From positions 23,913,740 to 23,977,739 of the forward strand of contig CAIIXF020000010.1 of the NCBI GenBank assembly GCA_903813345.2: 64,000 bases of DNA, given 5' to 3'. Both the position numbers and the translations under genes were made by a program. Each line of letters starts with the position of its first letter. Position 1 is the stretch's first letter. This document shows, one piece after another, positions 48,740 through 61,754 of the stretch. The notes beneath the pieces were generated by a model. That model had not been told where the DNA came from. It did no database searches and saw only the letters and a list, made by a program, of their open reading frames with translations. The DNA is from Owenia fusiformis. Lineage: Eukaryota > Annelida > Polychaeta > Sabellida > Oweniidae.

Positions 48740-49734
48740 CAGGGTGTCCAAAAAAAACAGGACCATAAGAAAGTTGAATAACTCGGTCAATTTTACGTAT
48801 TTTGCCTTGAAATTCCATAATTATTGAGTTCATTCAATGTGAATTTTGTTCTGAAAGTGTGATGAAAATCTGTATATTGTGTCAAAAACTACAGTCCTTT
48901 CCAAAACATGCTCAAAGTGGGCACTTCTCCTCTCTATGCACAAACGAATCCTGCAAACAAAGTTGTTAATGACCCTTACCTATACACATTAATGTGGATG
49001 GTAAATATTGGGGTAGTTATTGCCCTCTTAAGATTGTTAGGGGCCTGTCAGTATACACATTGGCTTTGAGAAATCCTCAAAGATAAAAATTTGGGGGATT
49101 TAGATCAGGCGAATGAGCTGCCCATATGGTTTGCATTCTGCAACTGATGAGCTGACCACCAAAGCATTGCCTAAACCATTTCAGCATATCATTTGCAGTG
49201 TTGGGGTGGTATTGGCTTGTTAAAACCACTGCTTAATTATCTCCTTAGATGTCCCTTCTGGTGCTTAGTGACCTCCAAAACTTGGTGAGAACTTACTGGT
49301 TCTTGTTCATGGTGATAGCAAGTCCCCAGTCACCTTCGAACCAAAAGGGACTGATGATTCCATGTTTCCTCATTGCCACCCAGGCAGTGCATTGTTCAGA
49401 ATGCAATGGATGCTGTAACCCTTCATCAGGAGGATGTAAGCCCCAGTAGCAATTGTCCTTGGAACAAACTTGTCCATTCAGTAAGGCATGTGTGTGGGAG
49501 GATCATCAACAACTTTGTTCGCCGGATTGAATTGTGCATAGAGATGAGATTCACACATTTGGGGCATGTTTTGTAAGGAGCTGTAGTTTTTGACTCAATT
49601 GGTAGATTATGTTCAAACTTTCACAACAAAATTCACATTGAATGAACTAAATAATTCTGAAATTTCAAGGCAAAATATGCAAAATTGACCGAGTTATTCA
49701 ACTTTCTTACGGTCCTGTTTTTTTTGGACACCCT
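48740..49734. mobile_element. Decayed mariner-like transposon, long palindrome
   Basis: TA borders at 48738-48739 and 49735-49736, with ends CAGGGTGTCCAAAAAAAACA and its inverse. The arms are about 230 bp. On the minus strand, near 49140-49030, one frame reads WAAHSPDLNPPNF followed by a stop where the family has Trp, then GFLKANVYTDRP. This is the third catalytic-Asp region of mariner-type DDD/E transposases (SPDLNPxxFxLWGxLK). Both arms also encode the transposase C-terminus (HFEHVL-like at 48905-48950 on minus, HLGHVL at 49550-49576 on plus), pointing away from each other. Confidence 0.85.
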
Positions 49735-49736
49735 GT

Positions 49737-51759
49737 AGTATGTTTACCATCAAAATAATATCAAACGTATCATTATATAGAATTTATTATATGGAACATA
49801 TGGCATACAAGCATTGGGAGTAGATCATTGACAAAATCAAGGTCAAGTGTTAAAACTCTCAGAAATCACATTTTTAGTAATAAGCCATACTTCCTCTTCA
49901 ATTCAATGTCAATATATATACTTGTTTTGTAGGGGAGCTAAAAGAGGGGTTTATAGCCACCTGTCTTTTAAGTCTGTTCATGACATTTTTAATGTAATCT
50001 ACCAAGAAACACAATTTGAAAGAACTATATATATTTGTAATGGCCTATATGTAAGATAGATATGAGAAATTCCCTCATTATCCTCACTATTGATAAAATA
50101 CCTTTCAAGATAAAAAATCTATTGAATATGCCTTTAGACTCCCACTTCTAACACAGAAGATATCAATCTAATAACATTAATCCTGAAATTTCCATTTGAT
50201 TTTGCCACAACAAAGGAATAGATCTATCACATGCCCAATGTTTGCAAACTTAGAATATCCAAATTCAATAATCAGCATCCAGGTTTCAGAGATATTAAAT
50301 TTCTTTACTATGTTTATTGAGTTAAGGCATCAATGAAACGACATTCATTCATGAAAATAAGGGGACTAGTCTCTTTGTCTGATAAGTTCTTTTGATTGAT
50401 TATTATAGATATTTCAATGAGTTTTGATATATGATATCATATCCCTTTAGTGTCATCATGGTATCTTCAACTTCAAGTCTTCCAACGTCTGGACTATTTT
50501 AATGAATTTGAACCATATCTATACAGTACATGTATTTTCAAATGAAATAACATAGGACTTCATAAACTCTTTTAGAAATACATATATGAATATGAAGAAA
50601 TCAAGGTGATTGGGGTTTATTAGCATAAATGATGAGGTTCAGTCAATTGTGTATCTTAGTTGTTCAGCTATAGATACATTTTGCCATTTGTTCATTTCTT
50701 ATTACATAACCATCTGCCATCTGATTGACTGATTAGCCACATTCTAATAGATTAAAGCACTTACCATGTTTGAAGGGTGGAGCATATAGATTTGTAATAC
50801 GACAACCACTTCTAAGCTTTTTAAAGGACGTATATAGATTTTTTCATGAAATCATTCAAAATAAGGATTGCTGGTAAATATATTCAATGAAGTGAGAAAT
50901 CTAAAATTCAGCTGTACGTAGTGACAACTTTGAGGCTATGACCATACCTCAATTTTACATATTACCAAAATGAAAGCTTTGAAGTCTATGGAATGTTTTA
51001 CTCATTTCAATACTCATAAGGGTGGTAGGATGACGTGTATTAAGTGCATGTATATATATATATCTATAATAACAACAATTGACCTTTATCTTAGAAAATA
51101 TGTTTTTATATTAACAAGATCTTAATGTTGCTTTCAGCCCTATTTTCAAACTTGCCTAACATGGTGTCTTGCCAGCCAAAATATCATAGTTAAGGGTTAC
51201 ATGACTTAAGTTGTAACAAACATTGAAATTGAAATATATTTTATGACAATTTTAACTACATTTTCTATTGACTTAATTGGCCCACTCACAATCCTTACAC
51301 TGTCTCTGTCAGAACAGTAAAATGTCAACTGCCTACATGAACGCCACTCCCTAATTCACGACAGTTGCCAATGTAAAAGACGATTATGCTACCAATGAAA
51401 CAGACGATGGAGAAAAGTATCATTCAAGTGATCAATGATGAATGATGCCTATAACACAGCACTGCAAAAGATATTGATCTCTAAATAAACTCAACTATGA
51501 ACATGTGGAGGTGTAAATGAAAAAGTAATAAGAACATTCTGCAATTAGCACATCTATGAATAAGGAAATCATAAGTACACCATTTAATGTGTCAAATTAT
51601 GAAATGATCAATAATGGGTGAATGCTGTATCTTTAACATTTTCTTTGATAAGTAGCCTAAATGATGGACTATCCATCCAAGTACCTGTCAATCAATAAAC
51701 ATAATATGTCTATTAGTAAAGTAAATACTTTATATTTCACTTGTCAAAACCACAGGGTA
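49737..51759. other. No gene seen
   Basis: AT-rich sequence with a short (TA)n near 51048-51062. The open frames are short and unrecognised. Confidence 0.4.
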
Positions 51760-52590
51760 AATTCAATTAGACAGAACGGAAAATCTGAAGTAATGAGGTA
51801 ACTCTGAAGTAATGAGGTTAACAGACAGGAGTAATGAGAGAAGTAACACAGGAAGAGAGAGGTAAATCTGAAATTGCTCAGGTAAACAGACCAATAATCT
51901 GAATTGGCTAGGTAGACAGATAAGTAAATCTGACATTGCCCAGGTAGACAGGTAAATCTGAGGTAACTCACGTAGACAGATGAGTAAGTCCGAGGTAACT
52001 CAGGGAGACAGACAGGTAAATCTGAGGTAACTCATGTAGACAGATGAGTAAGTCCGAGGTAACTCAGGGAGACAGACAGGTAAATCTGAGGTAACTCATG
52101 TAGATAAATGGGTAAATCTGTGATAACTGAAGAAGACAGAAAGATAAATCTGAGGAAACTCAGGTAGACAGATAGGTAACTCAGGTAGACAGATGTGCAA
52201 ATCTGAGATAACTCAGGTTAGCAGGCAGGTCTGAGGTAATTCAGGGAGACAGACCGGTCAATTCGAGGTAACTCAGGGAATAAGATGGTAAATCTGAGGT
52301 AATTCAGGGAGACAGGCCGGTCAATTCGAGGTAACTCAGGGAATAAGATGGGTAAATCTGAGGTAATTCAGGGAGACAGACCAGTCAATCTGAGATAACT
52401 CATGTAGACAGAGGAGTAAATCTGAGGTAACTCAGGAAGACAGGACGAGGTAAACCTCTAAACAAACTCAAGACAGACAATTTAATCTGATGTAACTCAG
52501 TTACAGAGACAGGTACATCTAAGGTCTAGGTTGTATATATACAAGTTATTCTTAGCTAAATCAGGGAGACGGACAGGTCAATCTAAGGTA
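51760..52590. repeat. Degenerate tandem array, unit about 30-35 bp
   Basis: Diverged units of GTAAATCTGAGGTAACTCAG plus 'gnagacagac'. Unit lengths vary, and a higher-order unit of about 65-70 bp repeats near 51965-52090 and 52225-52370. It is older or faster-decaying than the other arrays. Confidence 0.9.
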
Positions 52591-53848
52591 AATACTATAT
52601 CTTAAAAAACATTCAGTGTTATTACTTATGAATATAACATTTAATTCTGGTTATTAAAACATATCATACTTACTTTCTTCATGATGGAATAATCAATAAA
52701 ATCCAATGTTATTGTAAACATGTATTGATGATATATATAATTATGAATCCATTGAAAGGCTCACTTTTCTGAAATTCAAACTAAATGCATTTGTGTAACT
52801 AACTTAGCACGCAATGAGTCTATTATCCAATCGCACAATGTTAAGTCAAATGAGGGGCCGTATGGTAGATGCCAATAGCTAGAACCGTAGATATCCAAAT
52901 ATCTCTCCCATGGGTTCATATATCATTGTGAGCACAATGGACTGGCGTCCTGTATACCAAATTTGTTTCTCGTCACTAAATCCCCAAGGTCAGTTGTCCA
53001 TGTATAATTCTAGATAAATCCATTTATTTTATTCTAGATCAATCCAAATGTGTCAAGAAATACTAGAACAAACAAAAACCAGCGTTAACGAACGCTGTTA
53101 GATGTAATTCCTTCAGAGTAAATTAAAATTTGATTCATGTTACTGTGTTATCTGCAGTATTGGTTTCACTTTAGCTGCACTTGACGAAGCATAACAGAGC
53201 AGTGTTCAGACCTGTCATCAATGGAATAACCAATAACCAATATATAACACAATACACAGTATTTCCATTCTGTTAGTATAGCTGTTGAGGAGCGCCTACT
53301 GGTATAAGATGAGGCTCTCACCTATATTCTAATATGTATGCATGTATATAAACAGATCCAGGTTAATACAATAGGTGCTCTTTTATTAAGGTTATACTTT
53401 ATTATATCTAGTATTATGTTTTCTATTAGATTCATCCTCAAAATACTACTCGATCAAAGTGATCCTCATAACAATAGCGGAGGAAATGTAACTCCAAGAG
53501 GTACTTTCACTGGTATATTCTGGAATGCAGGTCCTCTAATACTGGGTTTATCAAAATACCACATGCGCCTAACTGCAGTATTTGCATGATTCCTTACATT
53601 CTATCTATCCAGTGAGTATAATATTGAATGACCATCTCTGAACTAACCAGCTCCAAAGTTTAAAATGACACAACTGGTCATTATGCATTGTCATTTCTCG
53701 CTATTAATGCCCAACTTAAAAACAGCATGCAACTTTGAAGAGTAACAACTGCCACCATATTTGGAAAATCCTATGAAGAGTTCTGGCAGCTAGACTTTGG
53801 TTCATTTTGTTAAGGTCAAGGACTTGTTCCTAAATAGGGCCTCGTCTA
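52591..53848. other. No gene seen
   Basis: AT-rich, no clear repeat or exon. Confidence 0.4.
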
Positions 53849-56177
53849 CAGGGTGGGCAAATAAAAATTGGACACTCACATATATTGTATTTATCAAAAC
53901 AGCAGATATGAACCAAATTTCATGAAAATTAGGGAGTATAAAGAGCATTTCTGTTCATGTACACAGGCAAATTACATCTGATCCTGTACAAGCCCGTACG
54001 GAGCTCGTTGTGTCAACAGACCCTGTACAACCTCGTACGGGCCTCGTTACGAATCTCGTAATTGCTTGTAATTTTCGAGCCTCGTAAGAGCTTGTGATTA
54101 CAAGGCCCATAATAGCTCGTAATTTTCGACCCCCTTACTTGACCGTACGGTGCCCGTAACAAGCATCATAATCGTAAAAGCATCGATCTGGAATGATTAA
54201 ACATACACAGCATGTTCTGGATAAAGACGTGAAGCATGTAGCATGACAGCAATTAAGTTTTAGTTCGGAGTTCGATAACGGGCCTCGTACACATTGTGTT
54301 TAGGTCTCTCAATATTGTAATTGTACAAAGGAAAGTTTGGTGGATTAAAAAAAAATATTTTGTAGGTTATAATACTTTTTGTTAAATCAACCATACTTTC
54401 CTTTGTATAACTATTATATTGAGAGGTCTAAGAAAATGTTGTATGTGCTATTTTGTTCTAACAAGGTTCGGAAAGATGTTTTATTTCATTCTCAAGAATT
54501 GGTGGAAAGGAACAAAAAATAATTGCACTAAAAGACAAAAAATGTGAACAAAAGTCATTATTCGAATTGACCTTTTTCCATATCAATGGAAAATAGATGA
54601 TATCATGGGTATTAGTAGGGCTATAGTAGGGCTAGAATACATGGAAATGTATTGCCAGAGTCACTTAATTTCTTGATTTCAGAAGTAATTTCATTTGGAT
54701 CAACTTCAAACACCATTGGAATGTAACTATATGATCCTATTGACATGTGGATTGTGATTTCACATTAAAAGTGTGATCCTTGTAAAAGAAAATGGACTTT
54801 TAAAGGTTTTTCAGCATTGTGTCAATGGGGATTTAGCCCGACCTTTTTTAGACAACTAGAAAATCATTAGAATTTGTATAAAGGTAAATAACAGTGCAAA
54901 TCAAAGTTGTTTTGATAGAAAAAATTACATAGAGAATTCAAATATGCCATCAAATAGAAGAAAAGTTTAGTCTTTAGTGGTTAAAAATGCAGATCTCCTA
55001 AAATCTCAACAAAAACGAGACTCTAACGAGATTTCAAAGCTATATGGAAAAAGGATCTTTCCAGGTGGTTATAACACCCCTTGGAACATTTAGCCGATTT
55101 TTCTGTCCCATTACTGTGTGGTGGTTCATTTCCGTGTATTTTACCACGAATGTGTCCAAATATTCATTACATAGTAAGTAACCACACTTACAAATGATAA
55201 TTTTATGGCACTTAATGAGGTGTCTATTAAAAAAAGCTATTGAACTGATGAAGACTGATGAAGACCATGCTCATATGCATTTGGTTTGTTTACTTAGTAC
55301 CCCACAGGAAATGTCACTAACTTTTACACTTCTTTCATGAAATGTGGAACACATGTTCTTTGGACTATTCTTAACACTCAAATCTAGAGGTTATGGTGTC
55401 CAAAAGCATTTTTGTATTGATTTTTAGATTTTTTGCAAAAATGTAGCAAAATCACAGCAAATTGCAGGTAATATGTGTTCCAAAGTACATGCGGTTCTAA
55501 AAAGTATGAAGGGTATAGAAGGATTTGTTTCAGAGTCTTTCAACCTTACAACTGCTATGCATACTTTACAAACCTGGAAAGTACCAGTATCAATGTATTT
55601 ATGCTACCCTCTACTGAACATATGCTCAACCCTGGAGAGTTGTTCAATAAAGCCATCCAGCAGAGTGTATGCAGATAGCATCCACTTGACTCACCAAGGG
55701 ACAAGTATGGTCCCATAATTGTTGGTCCTCTGCCATTTGAGGAGTATCTTCAAGCACTAAAATGATGCCTTGAAGCAAATTAGAGACTTAAGAAGTATCT
55801 GCTTATTTTTATCAAAACAAATTGAAGTTAGAATGACTCATGAATGGTATCAAAAGTTACTTGAAGGCATGCATAATGTACAATAATGACTTTCCTGAGA
55901 TTGAGAGCTATTATTACAGATAGAGGCAGACATATTCGACATCCTTTTCATTAATATCTTCATTTTTACATTGTAAAATCTGTTTTTTGTGAAATGTGAT
56001 GTGACATCAAAAACTGTTACAATTTCTATAACACTGAGGATAGCCTCATAATATTACATCTTGTTAAAGCTAAACAAATTCCCCATATTTTTGTATATAA
56101 TATATTATGGTTTATTGTGTGATCCTAAATACTTCTAAGAATAATACAATGTGTCCCATATTTTATTGGCTACCCTG
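53849..56177. mobile_element. TIR element of about 2.3 kb with coding-like remnants
   Basis: CAGGGTGGGCAAATAAAAATTGG at the left (preceded by TA) and ATTTTATTGGCTACCCTG at the right form an imperfect inverted pair. Inside are a CpG patch (53970-54175), a foldback (54284-54430) and, near 55470-55770 on plus, frames with non-random residue runs such as TSINVFMLPSTEHMLNPG and DKYGPIIVGPLPFEEYL. I cannot assign a transposase family. The pairing of these two ends across 2.3 kb is inferred. Confidence 0.5.
54284..54430. repeat. Foldback, TAGGTCTCTCAATATTGTAA arms
   Basis: The left arm (54299-54340) and the inverted right arm (54390-54430) share TAGGTCTCTCAATAT and 'gtacaaaggaaagtttggt' with few differences. 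A diverged relative lies at 7880-8020. Confidence 0.75.
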
Positions 56178-58045
56178 TCATACAGATCCCTAGAGCAACT
56201 TTTGAGAAAAAAACAATATCAGTACATCTCTCTGAAGACCTAATATACTCTTATCCAAAGTTAAATCTGTAATTCTTTAATTCTATTCCCCAAACACAGA
56301 CCTATTGAACTCATCTACTTAGAAAGATCCTCTCCTCGCATGATCACTGAAGCTAGCAGCAACAGAATGCAATTATTTATCAGAACATTTGTGGTTTGAA
56401 AAGTATGCCCATACATCATTCTACAATCGAAACATTCTGGGAAATACCTCTGTCACTTTCGGAAGTAATATTCCCCTCATCCTCCAGGCATCAGGAAATA
56501 GTACATGTGAAATCCACAGTTATAATTATTCCTCTCAATAGAATGAAATATTTGATATGGATTTAGGGTCAGGGGTATTTGCTCCTATAAAAATGACAGG
56601 TTATGTACAGTCATCCACTGGGAAAATTTAATGATGATCTGAAATCAATTCTGTATGCATATTCAACATATCATCTGAGCCCACTTGTGTTCTAGTAGTC
56701 TCTACAAGTCCTCTGTTGTAATATCATATTATTGTAGTCATGTGTCTAATGCAGATTTGAATAGAACAAGTTGAATCAATCTGAATAGATCTGAATCACT
56801 CAGAATGTTCTTTCTTCATAACTTTGGTTCCTCTAATGATATAAGAAGCTTTACGCCACCACCCCCCCCTCTCTCTATAAGAACCTCTCCTTAATTACAA
56901 AGAAGGAGACGGCTAATCAAATATGTTATAAAGGACACAAGTGATATGGCCTTGATTGACCAAGATGAGCCACAGGTGCAAATCAAGTGAAATGGTCCAG
57001 ACTGTTAATAGTAAAGGCCATAGAAACACACCATAGGTTTCCCAAGGAGGACCAAGGGAAATGAAAGAAGCTTGATGACAAGATGAATCCTTTGCATGCT
57101 GTCTGAGTTGAACTAAACTGTCAAACTATGGTAGCTGTAGTAAAGCATGAAATAAGTGTTAATTGTCCTTTCATATCCTCAAACATGGCTCATAATTGTA
57201 TTAAATTAACAATTATTCCTGTCTTTTAGGTAAATATTCTGATAAAAAATTAATCTGGAGTGGCAAACTTATTAGATCACATGACCTAAATGATTCCTTC
57301 TGGGAAATCACATCCTGTGATAAAGTTCAATAAAGGTTTTTATAGATATAAGATAGGTTTAGAGAAATGGTCAATTATTGGACAGTTATCTGCCTGTATC
57401 GGGTCATAAGAGGGTTTGGGATTAATTGGATGGATGGTAAATGGATGAATAAACTTCAAGTAATCTCAGTTACATAGTGTTTCAAGGAGCTTTCATGTTG
57501 TAATAAGCAGGAAGCTATGAGTAATGACATAAGTCTAACTCATGCTATAAATGATACATATTGAAAAATTACATCATCCAAAATTCCAAATTCTTTTGAT
57601 AGGGTGCTCCGTGTATTGATCAATTTATCTTAGTTCTTGTTCTTCAAATTATATCAATGAAAGGTTTAATGTCAATATGAATTTTTCCTGACGTAGTTGA
57701 AGCAACATTTCCTCATCCAAATCTAAACACTTATGTGGCTTTTTTGACAGTTTTGATGTTACAAATTAGAATTTTGACTCTGGTACTGAGGTTACTCACA
57801 ATGGGGATAATAATTCAGACATGCGTGAGGAATTCCATCTAACAAAGCCGCTAAGCACACATCAATTATACATTAATATATCTTAAAGTCTACAATCAAA
57901 ATGATTCATTTTCAATGTCTCACCTTCACCCATTAATGTGTTAAAAAGTACTTTTCAATATTTATTTCAGAATCAACCATGAATAAGAGAACTACTTTTT
58001 ATCCTACACTTAGTGCACTAAATGTACAATAACATTTAAAAATAG
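56178..58045. other. No gene seen
   Basis: AT-rich sequence with no exon, TIR or array that I could recognise. There is a short C-run at 56864-56871. Confidence 0.4.
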
Positions 58046-58640
58046 ATATGATATCTATTGGCAAAATGAGTAACCGGAGGATATCGCCACGACATACTCC
58101 GGAAAACCAATATGTAGAGGATATCGTGATGAGATACTCAGGAAAACCAATATGCGAAAGATATTGTAACAATATACTCCACTTGTTGATTTCCCGCCAA
58201 ATTGAACGATTTGAACTACATAAAATTTATTTTTCAATCATATTATACCGATTTAGTTCACTACTAGTAAGTGTAGGATAATAAGAACATCCTATGATTT
58301 TTTCAGAATATCATTTTAATCTACTCGGTGATTTTAAATCTGTTTGCTTCGCTCTCTCATGCATATATCAATATCACCTCGTAGATAAAAATGATATTCC
58401 TCAAAATCATAGGATATCCTATAATTATCCTACACTTAGTGTACTAAATGTATAATAACATTAAAAAATAAATTTGATATTTATGGGCAAAATGAATATC
58501 CGGAGGATATCGTCACGATATACTTCGGGCGGAGGATATCGTGACGATATACTCCAGAAAACCCAATATGCGGAGGATATTGTGACGATATACTCCGCTT
58601 GTTGATTTCCCGCCAAATTGACTCTATTTGGCATGAAATT
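58046..58640. repeat. Cluster of 'ggaggatatcgtgacgatatactcc' repeats and a palindrome
   Basis: Two similar segments (58046-58210 and 58465-58620) carry GGAGGATATCGTGACGATAT-type words, each followed by CTTGTTGATTTCCCGCCAAATTG. Between them is a palindrome at 58266-58440 with AAGTGTAGGATAAT ends. The two flanking segments look like one element split by the palindrome or duplicated around it. Confidence 0.7.
58266..58440. mobile_element. Palindromic element, AAGTGTAGGATAAT ends
   Basis: Arms with AACATCCTATGATTTTTTCA and its inverse enclose 'gcttcgctctctc'. The copy at 63595-63740 is nearly identical but lacks its right end; a more diverged relative is at 16816-16966. Confidence 0.8.
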
Positions 58641-59599
58641 CATTTTGCAATGATATTATAGACAAGGTGCATTTTCATCTAGAGCAAATGTGGTAGGCGT
58701 TTAGTGTTAAAAGTGTTCTGACAAGTGTTTCTTATGTAACTTTTTATGCTGAATCCAAAAAAACATGTTGGCAATCTGAAATATGATTATTTAACCCTTA
58801 AAATACCATGTTAGTCCCCCTACCCCCAAAATTCACCCCTATCAGGGGGAAAAAATTCTTCAACCTAAAATAACTTTGATTTTATGGTTTTTGTAAGTGA
58901 AATACATGGACATTGTATAAAATAAACATTTAAAGTATGAATGATACGGATTACACTTAAGAAATTTAAATAAAAGCAAAAAGTATGTACCCCAGGGGGC
59001 AAATTTATGACCCATTTTTTACTTTTCGTGTCATAACTTTTTTATTTGACAATGATGGATGCTAAAAAAATCCGTGTAAAAGGCTTAATACCTGGTCTAC
59101 TAATCCTGCAAGAATCAAAGTAATTCCTTTGATAATTGCCTTGAAAAAAATTAGTGAATTTAAGAAAAAAATGACATTTTAGCTGGGACTGATTTTATGT
59201 GTGACTATAACTGACCCCTATTGCTTTAACATTTATCCCTCTGTGTTCATATATTTGGCATTTTAGAATAAATCTAAAATATAAAACTTATTTTAGCTAA
59301 GTTTTAGGAAGATTTAAGCTTTCTAGCATGTTCAAATATTAAAAATTCATGAAATATGATGTCTAAAATTGATAAGTTATAGGTATACCCTTGGAAGACC
59401 CCTATAATTTCTTATTTATGAACATATTTGTACCAATATTAGTTTTCTAGCTTAGACAAATAATGTATGATATATCCTGGCTTGGCTTTCTGGTGGTTTG
59501 AACAATCTTAGGTGTTATCATTGAAAATTCATTCTTAAATCATAGGTCTGCAATTAAATTCAAGTATACCATTAGCCTAGTATCATTCTACTGGTACAG

Positions 59600-60130
59600 G
59601 GTGTCCAAAAAACAGGACCGAAGAAAAGTTAATTAACTTTGTCAATCCTGCATATTCTGCCTCAAAACTTCAGAATTATTCAGTTCATTCAATATGAATT
59701 TTGTTGTGAAAGTTTCATGATAATCTGCCTGTGGAGTCAAAAACTACAGCACTTTACAACATATGTCCAATGTGGCCACTTCTCCTCTACATGCACAATC
59801 AAATCTGGCGAAGGAAGTTGTTCAATTGTCCATGGCGTGACTAAAATCTATCTAGAGAAGTAAAACTAGTGTCAGACAAATTCTCAGATGTTCTTCAATT
59901 TTAAGTGCAGAAGCTTTGCAATCCATGTTGGTATGTGTAGGAGAGTCATCAACAGCTTCGTTGGCTGGATTGGTGGCCACATGGGGCATGTGTTGTAAAA
60001 TGCTGTAGTTTTTTTTACTTTATTTAGCAGATTATCATTAAATGTTCTCAACAAAATTCACATTAAATGAAGTAAATAATTCTGAAATATTAAAGCAAAA
60101 TATGCAAGATTGACCAAAATAATCAACTTG
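59600..60130. mobile_element. Mariner-like palindrome inserted in the left arm
   Basis: Starts CAGGGTGTCCAAAAAACAGG after TA. It is the same family as 48740-49734 but internally deleted, and its extreme right end is lost. Both halves again retain the family's C-terminal word (GHMGHVL on plus near 59975-60000; its counterpart on minus near 59770). Confidence 0.8.
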
Positions 60131-60813
60131 AACAAGCTATGATTTCATAGATTATTTTGATGTATGACATATTCCGAGCTGACTCTCTATTTAAACCATC
60201 TAAGAGGCCTAATCATTGAAAATCATTACAAATAAAGGTCTAAACAGACAGTATTAAGGTATACTATTAGAATACCCTTATTATTTCCAGGCTTAGAGTT
60301 TATTGGTACCTACTACTGTTTCATAGCTCGGAGGTTTAATATATGATATATCCTGACTAGTTTTTCTGCAGATTTGAACCAATGACAGGTTTAATCATTG
60401 ATTATACTTCATATACTAGGTCTAAAATTGAAGCTTTCAATAGAACCCTCTATGAAAATTCAAAAAAAGATTCAAAATGACATTAACCTCAACATTAGAT
60501 CTGAATAAGGATTAAAATCCTTCATAGAGCTGAACAGGGAAGACAAGGCTAACTTCATTCTGGTGTTGATACATGGACCTGGTCCAAATCTTGCTATACT
60601 TCCTCCAAGCCCAAAGAAAGGGAAATTAGGAGCTTCATCTCAATGCATTTCAATGCATGATCCCTTATTTCATGACCACCAAAATTATGGAAGGTGTGGC
60701 ACAGTAAACTTAGAGGAAATGCACTAACTATTAGAATATACTACCTGCTGCAGTTGATTTTTGCATTGAGACTATGTGGTGAAAGGCTCTACAAATTCAA
60801 TCAACCAAGTTGA

Positions 60814-61754
60814 TTGACCCCTATGCCAGTATGCTATTGGTTAGAAGGGTGGCAGAATTGTAGGCATAACACAAAGACAATATCTGCATTGAACAGATGG
60901 ACACCGGGGTATAATCTTAGGTCACACATGGGGAGTCCAAACAAGAATGATGTTTGGACTTGCGTTTTGAGATTCCATAGAGGGGGGGGGGTGGTAATTT
61001 GCAAATCAAAACAAGAATCTATGGAAGAAGATAAAATATGTGACATGCTGCTGAAGTTTGGCATGTTTTCAGAAGATCCATTACTTAATCTCCAAAGTAT
61101 ATGTACAAAAGATGTACTCACAGAAACAATCAACAGGCTCGACAGTTTGGCCAACAACAACTGGATGTCTTTGTGTCTTAGAGGTTGATACCAACAGGGT
61201 CAAATGAAAGACACAACATTTCTTGATCTACTGAGCAAGCACCAACATTTTTTAAACTATATGCCTAATTTCAATATAAACAAGCAGAAAGTTGTTAAGG
61301 CAGACAGGAATGTTTTGCAGAATCTTATCACTGCATATGAAGCTAACCACAGACCTGTGGGCATCAATGAAATCATGAAACATGAGCTGATGTCTTTTTC
61401 AATAGCCCTCATTGACGAATGAAACATTCAAGCCAACTCAAATGTACTCTACTCCTTAACTGTTTAACAAATGGTATTGAAATGCCAACCGTAATATTTC
61501 CAATATATGATCCTTCTTACAAATTAGCATCAATTGCATCTACATCTGAGGATTTGGCTAGTCTTCAAGGAAGCAAAACTTCAGCAGTGATTGTGTACTG
61601 TGCCCCATCTTGCATACTTTTGGTGGTCATATCTCATGAAAAGGGGGATCATGCATTGAAATACATTGAGATGAAGCTCCCAATTTCCCTTTCTTTGGGC
61701 TATGGTGAAGCGTATCAAGATTTGGACCATGTCCATGTATTACTACCGGAATGA
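60814..61754 (+). pseudogene. Coding remnants in the centre of the 4.9-kb element
   Basis: Plus-strand frames with non-random composition, broken in several places. One part reads VVKADRNVLQNLITAYEA and then a HELMSFSIALI stretch. From memory, this resembles a recurrent uncharacterised multi-copy protein family in cnidarian and mollusc genomes (ADRxL...HPLGPLPWALA type), often annotated near repeats. No nuclease, polymerase or other enzymatic motif is visible, so function is unknown. It is kept here only as a fossil inside the large inverted-repeat element. Confidence 0.4.

Noticed and set aside
49249-49576. Plus-strand frames that look like a small gene
   Set aside because: They lie in the mariner-like palindrome, and the end matches a transposase C-terminus.
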